Part shown: positions 1-5,020 of the stretch, in pieces
Numbering within the stretch: the first letter of the stretch is position 1
Layout of the letters: each line of letters begins with the position of its first letter
Source of the DNA: Candidatus Nitrotoga sp. CP45
GTDB lineage: Bacteria > Bacteroidota > Bacteroidia > Flavobacteriales > Flavobacteriaceae
Length of the DNA stretch: 5,020 nt
Direction: 5' to 3'
Assembly (NCBI GenBank): GCA_943329165.2
Contig: CALQCV020000168.1
Span: forward strand, 1-5,020
Position numbers and translations under genes: made by a program
The notes under the pieces: generated by a model
The model's input: the letters and a program-made list of their open reading frames with translations, nothing else
Databases searched by the model: none
Told to the model about the DNA's origin: nothing

Positions 1-393
1 AATGTAAATTATTCAAATAGTGGGAAACTAAATGATGACTTCGACAATGGCTACAGAAATAATGTTCCTAAGTTTGAGTTCAATCCTTATTTGAGATATG
101 CTTTATCAGAAAGTAAATCGAGGTATTATTTCGCTGAAGTTTTTGGTTCCTATAATGGCGGCGATTACAAAGAAATAGTCCGCATATTTGGTATGGCCAC
201 GCCTGATTACTACACCACTAAAAAGTCAAAATATACCGATTTCGGTTTAGGCGGAAGTTTGGGCTATAAAATGTATTTTAAGGATAGTATTGCTTTGGAG
301 TTCATCGTCAGATTTGGTTCAAACCTTAGCAATCTCGAAAAAAGCCCCGATGTTATTTCAAGTGTTGGTTTAAATTTAGGGTACAGATTTTAA
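1..393 (+). CDS. Outer-membrane beta-barrel protein, C-terminal part (5' end outside window)
   Basis: The frame is open from the first base to the TAA at 391-393, giving 130 residues with no convincing start codon, so the gene begins upstream of the window. The protein has short alternating polar/aromatic segments separated by turns rich in Gly, Asn and Asp (for example FGLGGSLGYKMYF and SVGLNLGYRF), the pattern of transmembrane beta-hairpins. It ends in a terminal Phe, as expected for the C-terminal signal read by the BAM outer-membrane assembly machinery. It probably sits in the outer membrane; the cargo or role cannot be told. It resembles the small barrels grouped as DUF3575 or 'outer membrane beta-barrel protein' in flavobacteria, but this is by style, not by a diagnostic motif. 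The lipoprotein gene starts 10 bp after its stop, so the two are probably co-transcribed. The barrel call is fairly safe; the subfamily is not. Confidence 0.75.
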   Translation, partial: NVNYSNSGKLNDDFDNGYRNNVPKFEFNPYLRYALSESKSRYYFAEVFGSYNGGDYKEIVRIFGMATPDYYTTKKSKYTDFGLGGSLGYKMYFKDSIALEFIVRFGSNLSNLEKSPDVISSVGLNLGYRF

Positions 394-403
394 TAAAAAA
401 AAG

Positions 404-763
404 ATGAAAAAATTACGCTACATACTACTAATTGCAATTGCATTCCTGGTTTCAAATTGTGATACAAATGATGATGGTTTTGACAATAATGTTTTTGTAG
501 ATGTTCCTAATTTAGTTACTATTGAGCTACATTCGTCTGCTTATACTGTTGGCGAAAAATTATACATCGAGGCAGATGATTTAAAAAGGAATTTAAGCGA
601 TGGTGCACTTTTAGATATTTTACAAACTACAGGTGCAACCCAGTTTGCTTTTTCTTATGTAATTGAAAAACAAATTAATGCAACGACTCGCTTAGTTTTA
701 AACATCAATTCTTTAGTTAGTGGATTAGATTCGCTTGGTTATTATACTTTTACCGTAAATTAA
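404..763 (+). CDS. Small predicted lipoprotein of unknown function
   Basis: This 119-residue protein has a type II signal peptide: basic start MKKLR, hydrophobic core at about residues 6-16, and a lipobox ending VSNC with the lipidated Cys at residue 19. Asn at position -1 is atypical against the classical L-A/S-G/A-C box but fits the looser Bacteroidota pattern. The residues just after the Cys (DTNDDGFD) are acidic, like the lipoprotein export signal that sends Bacteroidota lipoproteins to the cell surface, so surface exposure is plausible. The remainder (about residues 30-119) is predicted beta-rich and carries no motif I recognise. The ATG at 404 follows an A-rich stretch with no clear Shine-Dalgarno sequence. 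The gene lies 10 bp after the barrel protein gene, probably in the same operon, so the product may act with that protein at the outer membrane. Its stop is only 2 bp from the stop of the convergent ung gene, leaving no room for a separate terminator. Confidence 0.8.
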   Translation: MKKLRYILLIAIAFLVSNCDTNDDGFDNNVFVDVPNLVTIELHSSAYTVGEKLYIEADDLKRNLSDGALLDILQTTGATQFAFSYVIEKQINATTRLVLNINSLVSGLDSLGYYTFTVN

Positions 764-765
764 AC

Positions 766-1431
766 TTACCAATCTATCGTTTCTTTTCCTAAACTTTGTA
801 GGTAAGCGTTGGTTTTACTAAAGTGTTTATTTCCAAACCACAAACCACGATTGGCGCTCAATGGTGATGGATGACCGGTTTCTAAAACATGGTGTTTGTT
901 TCGGTCTATCTTTGCACCTTTCTTTTTCGCGAATCCGCCCCAAAGTAGAAATACAATATTTTCTTTTCCGTCTGATATTTTCTGGATAATTGCATCGGTA
1001 AACGTTTCCCACCCTTTATTCTGATGACTTCCTGCCGCACTTTCTCTTACTGTTAAAGTGGCGTTGAGTAATAAAACTCCTTGGTCTGCCCAGCGTTCTA
1101 AATTCCCGGATTTTGGAAAAAGTACCTGGACATCAGTTTGAATTTCTTTCAAAATATTAACCAACGAAGGCGGAAAAGCTATGCCATCGTTCACCGAAAA
1201 ACACAATCCATTGGCTTGTCCAAATCCGTGATATGGATCTTGACCAATAATGACAACTTTTACTTTATCAAACGGACAATGGTCAAAAGCAGCAAAGATT
1301 TCCGTTTCCTTTGGAAAGCAGGTTTTGGAATTATATTCCTCCTTAACTAAGGAAATCAACTGTTCAAAATATGTTTTCTCAAACTCATTTGCAAGTACCG
1401 TTTGCCATGACTTATGTATTTTGACTAACAT
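766..1431 (-). CDS. ung: Uracil-DNA glycosylase (family 1 UDG)
   Basis: This enzyme cuts uracil out of DNA to start base-excision repair, removing damage from cytosine deamination or dUTP misincorporation. The 221 residues match the bacterial family length (229 in E. coli) and all hallmark motifs are present: the water-activating loop GQDPYH at 63-68 with catalytic Asp65 and Tyr67 (which blocks thymine), the uracil-stacking Phe78 in the CFSV stretch, the base-recognising Asn123 in LLLNATLTV, and the HPSPLS minor-groove loop at 187-192 with His187 and the intercalating Leu191. The last three numbers equal those of the E. coli enzyme. The ATG at 1431 gives a natural N-terminus and lies just after a T-rich leader (minus strand A-rich). 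The gene is divergent from the MutS2-type gene and convergent with the lipoprotein gene, whose stop is 2 bp away. Nothing suggests a defect; the assignment is very secure. Confidence 0.98.
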   Translation of the reverse strand: MLVKIHKSWQTVLANEFEKTYFEQLISLVKEEYNSKTCFPKETEIFAAFDHCPFDKVKVVIIGQDPYHGFGQANGLCFSVNDGIAFPPSLVNILKEIQTDVQVLFPKSGNLERWADQGVLLLNATLTVRESAAGSHQNKGWETFTDAIIQKISDGKENIVFLLWGGFAKKKGAKIDRNKHHVLETGHPSPLSANRGLWFGNKHFSKTNAYLQSLGKETIDW

Positions 1432-1443
1432 TATTTTTTTTTA

Positions 1444-1451
1444 CAAATATA
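1444..1451 (-). promoter_or_regulatory. Candidate -7 promoter box for ung
   Basis: Read on the minus strand this is TATATTTG, an exact match to the Bacteroidota -7 consensus TAnnTTTG. It lies 12 bp upstream of the ung start codon, so the transcript would have a very short leader of roughly 5-7 nt. No clean TTTG-type -33 box is found at the expected distance; that position falls inside the arm of the inverted-repeat element at 1457-1581. The match is exact, but such short AT-rich motifs also arise by chance. Confidence 0.45.
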
Positions 1452-1456
1452 AAATT

Positions 1457-1581
1457 TAACCACATAGAAACATAGAAAATAGATTTTGATAGACCAATTC
1501 TTGGTTTCACATAACAATAGTTTTCTCTACTAAAGTGAAACGCCTTTCAAAATTTTTAAAACCTATGTTTCTATGTGGTTA
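1457..1581. repeat. 125-bp inverted-repeat (MITE/REP-like) element
   Basis: Bases 1457-1475 and 1563-1581 form a perfect 19-bp inverted repeat (TAACCACATAGAAACATAG and its complement). Each arm contains a short direct repeat of CATAGAAA. A second, weaker pairing lies inside (1483-1489 with 1547-1553), then a 7-bp inverted pair GTTTCAC/GTGAAAC (1504-1510, 1535-1541), so the whole stretch could fold into one long interrupted hairpin. It has no coding capacity. Both ends are the dinucleotide TA, as would be left by elements that duplicate a TA target, such as the IS630/mariner type; this is inference. It is not a normal terminator, since the loop is long and no T-run follows. It separates the ung and MutS2 promoters. 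Confidence 0.7.
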
Positions 1582-1629
1582 TAAAATATATAAATTGAAT
1601 ACACCTAACAGGTATACTTTAAAACTTTG

Positions 1630-1637
1630 TAACTTTG
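1630..1637 (+). promoter_or_regulatory. Candidate -7 promoter box for the MutS2-type gene
   Basis: TAACTTTG matches the Bacteroidota -7 consensus TAnnTTTG and sits 49 bp before the ATG at 1687, giving a leader of about 43 nt. It is part of a short run of repeated ACTTTG units (1624-1637), so the match may partly reflect local repetition. No convincing -33 element is present 19-23 bp upstream. Confidence 0.3.
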
Positions 1638-1686
1638 ACACGAGCCATTTTTATGGTGAACTGATAAAATACACTTTACAACTTTT

Positions 1687-3849
1687 ATGATATCCATCAA
1701 CGATAAAACATTACAAGATTTAGAATTTAACACCGTTTTGCAAACCATTTCAGAAAGATGCAACACGGAAATTGGAAAGCAGAAAGCTCTCGAAATTGTT
1801 CCTTTTAAAGACAAGGAAACCTTAATGAATGCTTTATTGCAAACTTCTGAATACCTATCTTCTTTCTCTAATAACAATGCGATTCCCAATCACGGATTTG
1901 ATAATCTGACTAATGATATAAAGTTCCTAGCCATTGAAGACAGTTTCTTGGAAGTGGCTAGTTTCAGAAAAATAGCAACGCTTTCTGAAACCGTAAATTT
2001 GCTGTTGTTGTTCTTCAAAAAATTCCATGATTACTATCCAAAGCTAAATGATAAATCAGCTCAAGTCGAATATACAAAATACATCATTCAAAAAATAGAT
2101 GAAGTTGTTGACAAATATGGCGAAATAAAAAACAATGCTTCTCCCGATTTAATTAATATTCGCAGAGATATGAATTTGGTTAGAGGCAAAGTCAATCAGA
2201 GTTTTGGGCAAGCAATGACACAATACAATTCACTTGGTTATTTGGACGAAATTAAAGAAAGTTTTGTTCAAAACCGTAGAGTTTTAGCCGTTTTGGCAAT
2301 GTATCGTCGAAAAGTAAAAGGTTCTATATTGGGAAGTTCCAAAACAGGAAGTATTGCTTATATCGAACCCGAAGCAACGCTGAACTATTCCAGAGAATTG
2401 AGTAATTTGGAATATGAAGAACGTGAAGAAATTACCCGAATACTAAAGAAATTATCCAGTGATATTCGTCCATTTGTTGAGCTTTTAAAGCAATATCAAG
2501 AGTTTCTGAGTGATATTGATGTTATTGGGGCGAAAGCCAAATATGCCAACAAAATAAACGCCATTTTACCAACTATTTCAACTGAAAAACAATTGTATTT
2601 TAGAGATGCCTTCCATCCTATTTTGTTTTTAAGCAATTTGGAAAAGAAAGAAATAACATTTCCTCAAACCATTGAATTAAATAGTGATAGTAGAATAATT
2701 GTAATCTCCGGACCAAATGCCGGTGGAAAAACCATATCGCTAAAAACGGTTGGATTACTACAATTAATGTTGCAATGCGGAATTCTAATTCCGGTTCACG
2801 AACGTAGCACAACGTTTTTATTTGACAGAATCTTAACTGATATTGGCGACAATCAATCGATAGAAAATCATTTGAGCACCTATAGTTATCGTTTAAAAAA
2901 CATGAATTATTTTCTAAAGAAGTGTAATGGTAAGACTTTATTTTTGATTGATGAATTCGGAACTGGTTCTGATCCGGAATTAGGCGGTGCTTTGGCAGAA
3001 ATATTTTTAGAAGAATTTTATCATCGAGAAGCATTCGGAATTATTACTACACATTATTCTAATTTAAAAATTTTGGCTAACGAATTGCCTTTTGCATCGA
3101 ATGCCAATATGCTTTTTGATGAGAAATCACTGGAGCCCATGTATAAGTTGATTTTAGGTCAAGCCGGAAGTTCTTTCACCTTTGAAGTAGCACAGAAAAA
3201 CGGAATTCCTTTTGGATTAATCAATCGAGCCAAAAAGAAAATTGAAGGTGGGAAAGTACGCTTTGACAAAACTATTGCGACACTTCAAAAAGAGCGCTCC
3301 AAATTAGAGAAAACTTCCCAAAACTTAAAAGAAGAAGAAAACAAGACTCGGGAAGAAAGCAAGAAAATGGAATCCATAAATTCTAAAATTCAAGATAAAT
3401 TAGAACGCTACCAAGAATTGTATGATGCCAATCAGCGCTTGATTTATATGGGACAAAAAATAGATGACATTTCAATGAAATACTTTAATAATAAAGACAA
3501 AAAGGTTTTGATTGGTGAGTTTTTAAAAATTGTTGAAATCGAAAACTCTAAACGTAAAAAGGCAACCGTAAAAGAGAAAGCAGCAAAGGAAATCATTCAA
3601 AAAATAGTCATCGAAGAAGTCAAAGTAAAAGTTGACGAAATTAGAGCAGAGAAGAAAGAAAAGAAATTAAAAGCTATTCCTATCGAAAAGCCTAAAGTTA
3701 CTATTAAAGTAGGCGACAGAGTTCGGATGATTGACGGCAAAGCCATTGGAACTATTGATAAAATTGAAAAAAATAAAGCTGTTGTCAATTACGGTGTTTT
3801 TACTTCTAAAGTAAACTTAGAGCAATTAGAATACGTTCAAAATAAATAA
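1687..3849 (+). CDS. mutS2: MutS2-type DNA-binding ATPase lacking the Smr nuclease domain
   Basis: This is a MutS2-family protein of 720 residues. The N-terminus (MISINDKTLQDLEF...) aligns in style with MutS2 and lacks the mismatch-reading domain of MutS1. After the helical core and clamp (to about residue 325) comes the ABC-type ATPase: Walker A GPNAGGKT at 342-349, the MutS signature DIGDNQSIENHLSTYS at 385-400, Walker B LFLIDEFGTGSDPE with Asp422/Glu423, and the switch His456 in ITTHYS. A charged coiled coil follows (about 525-600), then a Lys/Glu-rich linker and a KOW-like segment at about 674-715. The protein then stops. Typical MutS2 (about 785 residues in B. subtilis) continues into an Smr endonuclease domain, which is missing here. 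The family is tied to suppression of recombination and to rescue of collided ribosomes. This short form probably keeps ATP-driven clamp binding but not Smr cleavage. The ATG at 1687 has no clear Shine-Dalgarno sequence. The gene is divergent from ung, 255 bp away. Confidence 0.92.
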   Translation: MISINDKTLQDLEFNTVLQTISERCNTEIGKQKALEIVPFKDKETLMNALLQTSEYLSSFSNNNAIPNHGFDNLTNDIKFLAIEDSFLEVASFRKIATLSETVNLLLLFFKKFHDYYPKLNDKSAQVEYTKYIIQKIDEVVDKYGEIKNNASPDLINIRRDMNLVRGKVNQSFGQAMTQYNSLGYLDEIKESFVQNRRVLAVLAMYRRKVKGSILGSSKTGSIAYIEPEATLNYSRELSNLEYEEREEITRILKKLSSDIRPFVELLKQYQEFLSDIDVIGAKAKYANKINAILPTISTEKQLYFRDAFHPILFLSNLEKKEITFPQTIELNSDSRIIVISGPNAGGKTISLKTVGLLQLMLQCGILIPVHERSTTFLFDRILTDIGDNQSIENHLSTYSYRLKNMNYFLKKCNGKTLFLIDEFGTGSDPELGGALAEIFLEEFYHREAFGIITTHYSNLKILANELPFASNANMLFDEKSLEPMYKLILGQAGSSFTFEVAQKNGIPFGLINRAKKKIEGGKVRFDKTIATLQKERSKLEKTSQNLKEEENKTREESKKMESINSKIQDKLERYQELYDANQRLIYMGQKIDDISMKYFNNKDKKVLIGEFLKIVEIENSKRKKATVKEKAAKEIIQKIVIEEVKVKVDEIRAEKKEKKLKAIPIEKPKVTIKVGDRVRMIDGKAIGTIDKIEKNKAVVNYGVFTSKVNLEQLEYVQNK

Positions 3850-3860
3850 TACTGAAACGA

Positions 3861-3898
3861 TGTTCACTGAACACCTTTAACAAATAGTTTTTAGTGAA
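3861..3898. repeat. Palindrome and overlapping inverted repeat upstream of the DCC gene
   Basis: TGTTCA-C-TGAACA (3861-3873) is a 13-base palindrome with a single central base. Its TTCACT (3863-3868) can alternatively pair with AGTGAA at 3893-3898 across a 24-base loop, so two folds are mutually exclusive. The zero-length loop and the lack of a T-run argue against a MutS2 terminator. A near match to the -7 box, TAGTTTTT (3885-3892), lies within it, 35 bp before the DCC start codon. It could be an operator, a repeat remnant, or chance. Confidence 0.35.
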
Positions 3899-3919
3899 GT
3901 AAATAAATGCAGCATAAAT

Positions 3920-4342
3920 ATGGAAATTTCAGAATTACCAAAAGATAAAAAAATAATCCTTTTTGATGGAGTTTGCAATCTTTGTGATTCGTCAGTTCAA
4001 TTTGTAATTAAACACGATAAAAAAGATGTTTTCAGGTTTGTTGCGCTTCAATCAGAATTGGGTCAAAAAATAATAAAACACATTGGAATTGACCTTTCGA
4101 AGATTGACAGTATTGTTTTGTATGAACCGGGAATTGCCTATTATCTCAAAGCAGAGGCTGCATTTAAAACCGCAACAGCGTTAAACGGATTGTATCCTTT
4201 TTTAAAAATATTCTCCGCATTACCAAAATCGTTAACCAATCTTGTTTACGATTATATTGCCAGAAACCGTTACAAATGGTTTGGTAAAAAAGAGAGTTGT
4301 ATGATTCCTACACCTGATTTGGCAATCAAATTTCTTATATGA
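3920..4342 (+). CDS. DCC-family (DUF393) thiol-disulfide oxidoreductase-like protein
   Basis: At 140 residues this matches the usual length of the DCC family (B. subtilis YuxK relatives). The family hallmark lies near the N-terminus: a first strand IILFDGVCNLC at 12-22, giving the Asp-Gly-x-Cys-x-x-Cys motif with Cys19 and Cys22, on a thioredoxin-like fold. The C-terminal family signature is also present: ARNRYKWFGKKESC at about 114-127 with a third conserved Cys127, followed by MIPTP. It has no signal peptide or membrane span, so it is probably cytoplasmic. A redox role is inferred from the CxxC; the substrates of this family are poorly known. The ATG at 3920 places the first strand at the normal distance; another ATG at 3907 is in a different frame. 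The gene follows the MutS2-type gene by 70 bp on the same strand, so readthrough is possible. A hairpin begins 2 bp after its stop. Confidence 0.9.
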   Translation: MEISELPKDKKIILFDGVCNLCDSSVQFVIKHDKKDVFRFVALQSELGQKIIKHIGIDLSKIDSIVLYEPGIAYYLKAEAAFKTATALNGLYPFLKIFSALPKSLTNLVYDYIARNRYKWFGKKESCMIPTPDLAIKFLI

Positions 4343-4344
4343 TA

Positions 4345-4412
4345 AATGTCATACCAAATCTATTTTTATTAAAGTAGTTTTGAGTGAACTTTAATATTTA
4401 TAGTATGACATT
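4345..4412. repeat. 68-bp imperfect inverted repeat after the DCC gene
   Basis: The outer arms AATGTCATAC (4345-4354) and GTATGACATT (4403-4412) pair perfectly over 10 bp. An inner stem of 9 bp (TATTAAAGT at 4367-4375 with ACTTTAATA at 4388-4396) encloses a 12-base loop; the stretch between the stems pairs partly (CTAT with ATAG). In a transcript reading through from the DCC gene this would be a long hairpin. Its right arm contains the start codon (4405-4407) of the small membrane-protein gene, which would then be hidden in the stem. It may be a MITE/REP-like element or a regulatory hairpin. There is no adjacent T-run, so a simple terminator is unlikely. Confidence 0.6.
4375..4382 (+). promoter_or_regulatory. 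Candidate -7 promoter box for the small membrane-protein gene
   Basis: TAGTTTTG matches TAnnTTTG and lies 30 bp upstream of the ATG at 4405, predicting a start near 4389 and a leader of about 16 nt. A transcript from here would lack the left arm of the 4345-4412 inverted repeat, leaving the start codon free. No clear -33 box is seen. A very similar 16-base stretch (14 of 16 identical) occurs at 3885-3900, at nearly the same distance before the DCC gene. Confidence 0.35.
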
Positions 4413-4543
4413 CTTAAACATTGCAGGGTATTCATGGGGAAATGGAGCCTTTATCATGATTGGTATTTTTGCTTTGGGGCATTATAGCCTTGGTAGGTTT
4501 TGTACTGTCAATGATGAATGACAAAAACAAAAAAAACGACTAA
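4405..4543 (+). pseudogene. Small single-span membrane protein gene, frameshifted by one extra G
   Basis: From the ATG at 4405 the frame reads MTFLNIAGYSWGNGAFIMIG and on to IFAL, then loses its character and stops at 4519-4521 after 38 residues. From about 4478 the +1 frame continues the hydrophobic segment (GIIALVGFVLSMM) and ends in a charged tail NDKNKKND with TAA at 4541-4543. Removing one G from the GGGG run at 4476-4479 joins the two into a 45-residue protein: a short N-terminus, one membrane span at about residues 15-37, and a Lys/Asn/Asp-rich cytoplasmic-style tail. The stop codon falls inside the terminator stem, as expected for a real gene end. The function is not recognisable. The break could be a true mutation, a homopolymer sequencing error, phase variation at the G-run, or (least likely) programmed +1 shifting. 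Its length keeps it below normal gene-calling cutoffs. Confidence 0.65.
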
Positions 4544-4561
4544 GTTTCCTTAGTCGTTTTT
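4532..4561. terminator. Bidirectional Rho-independent terminator
   Basis: A perfect 13-bp stem (4532-4544 with 4549-4561) encloses the 4-base loop TTTC; its core is CGACTAAG/CTTAGTCG. The right arm runs out into TTTTT on the plus strand. The A-rich run from 4523 supplies a long T-tract when read on the minus strand. It can therefore end both the rightward transcript (DCC gene and small membrane-protein gene) and the leftward T9SS-substrate gene, whose stop is 26 bp away. The left arm overlaps the last codons and stop of the small gene. Confidence 0.9.
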
Positions 4562-4586
4562 CTATTTTATAGAAGCTAATCTAAAA

Positions 4587-5020
4587 TTATTGCTTAACAA
4601 TTTTCTTAACAGCAGTTCCTTGGTCAGTAGTGATTTTCATCATGTACATTCCGGTTGCTAAATCGTTAACTGAAATTTGACCTTCAGTTGCATCAACTTT
4701 TACAGTTTTAACAACTCTACCATTTAAATCAGCCATTTCAACTGAGCTAACAACTGCATTTTGATCGTTAGAAAAGTTTATAACATTATTTACTGGATTT
4801 GGATATACAGAAAATTTAGATGATAGGAAATCGTTGGTAGATAATGTTGTTTGCGTAACACTAAAATTATCTATAATCACACCATAATAATCAGTAGCTG
4901 AAACTAATGGTGCCGAAACGTTTCTAAAGCTAAGGTAATATACTCCCGATGCTGGTGGCGTAAAAGTAAATGTATACGGATTGTAAGTTATCGCAGCTAT
5001 ATTAGCTTGAGTTCCGATTA
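4587..5020 (-). CDS. Secreted T9SS substrate, C-terminal part (type A sorting domain; 5' end outside window)
   Basis: The frame is open from the window edge to the stop at 4587-4589, giving 143 residues of the C-terminus; the GTG at 4880 is internal and not a start. The first 50 or so visible residues end a beta-sandwich module: SGVYYLSFRNVS, then YYGVIIDNFSVTQ, the style of the final strands of cleaved-adhesin or choice-of-anchor-J domains in flavobacterial surface proteins. A short Ser/Thr-rich linker follows, then a type A sorting domain of about 73 residues: FSVYPNPVNN (YPNP at 72-75), DLNGRVV at 97-103, LATGMYMMKI from 120, and the basic end KKIVKQ. This domain directs proteins that have crossed the inner membrane by Sec through the type IX machinery, and it is usually cleaved on export to the cell surface or medium. 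The activity lies in the missing N-terminal part and cannot be judged. The gene ends at the shared bidirectional terminator. Confidence 0.93.
   Translation of the reverse strand, partial: IGTQANIAAITYNPYTFTFTPPASGVYYLSFRNVSAPLVSATDYYGVIIDNFSVTQTTLSTNDFLSSKFSVYPNPVNNVINFSNDQNAVVSSVEMADLNGRVVKTVKVDATEGQISVNDLATGMYMMKITTDQGTAVKKIVKQ

Noticed and set aside
91..393. The barrel protein taken as starting at TTG 91
   Set aside because: The same frame is open back to base 1 with similar barrel-like sequence; the true start lies outside the window.
1605..1889. Open frame of 94 codons on the minus strand across the MutS2-type start
   Set aside because: It overlaps the well-supported N-terminus of the MutS2-type gene and part of its leader, with no family features.
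2618..3034. Open frame of 138 codons on the minus strand inside the MutS2-type gene
   Set aside because: It is fully antisense to the conserved ATPase core (Walker A to Walker B) and its translation shows no recognisable domain; it is a shadow of the real gene.
3861..3873. Palindrome after the MutS2-type gene as a Rho-independent terminator
   Set aside because: Its arms are separated by one base, so no usable RNA loop forms, and no T-run follows.
4405..4521. The 38-residue frame from ATG 4405 accepted as an intact gene
   Set aside because: Its last 14 residues (GHYSLGRFCTVNDE) lack the character of the hydrophobic segment, while the +1 frame continues it properly to the terminator; a single-base indel explains this better.
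4587..4880. The T9SS gene taken as a complete 97-residue protein starting at GTG 4880
   Set aside because: The frame stays open to the window edge and the upstream residues continue a beta-sandwich module that normally precedes the sorting domain, so 4880 is an internal Val codon.

Overview
The window looks like chromosomal DNA from a Flavobacterium-like member of the Bacteroidota. It is AT-rich. It has a type IX secretion (T9SS) C-terminal sorting domain, a lipoprotein with an acidic stretch after the lipid-bearing cysteine, an outer-membrane beta-barrel C-terminus ending in Phe, A-rich start regions without clear Shine-Dalgarno sequences, and TAnnTTTG-type promoter boxes. No plasmid, phage, CRISPR or defence genes are visible, and the gene content is mostly ordinary core genome.

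Layout from left to right: the 3' end of an outer-membrane beta-barrel protein gene (1-393, +), then 10 bp later a small lipoprotein gene (404-763, +), probably in the same operon. This pair runs head-on, with a 2-bp gap, into uracil-DNA glycosylase ung (766-1431, -). A 255-bp divergent intergenic region follows. It holds a 125-bp inverted-repeat element (1457-1581) and candidate promoters for ung and for the next gene, a 720-residue MutS2-type ATPase (1687-3849, +) that lacks the usual C-terminal Smr nuclease domain. After 70 bp comes a DCC-family (DUF393) thiol-disulfide oxidoreductase-like gene (3920-4342, +). Next is a 68-bp imperfect inverted repeat, an unlisted small single-span membrane protein gene that is broken by one extra G (4405-4543, +), and a strong bidirectional terminator (4532-4561). 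The window ends inside a leftward gene for a large secreted T9SS substrate (4587-5020, -), of which only the C-terminal end is present.

Functionally, ung and mutS2 form a divergent pair of DNA-maintenance genes sharing one regulatory region. The other genes are envelope or secreted proteins, plus one predicted redox protein. No new multi-gene system is evident. The points most worth a second look are the frameshifted mini-gene with its stop codon inside the terminator stem, the two inverted-repeat elements, a TTCACT/AAAACTA-type motif shared by all three larger intergenic gaps, and the Smr-less MutS2.
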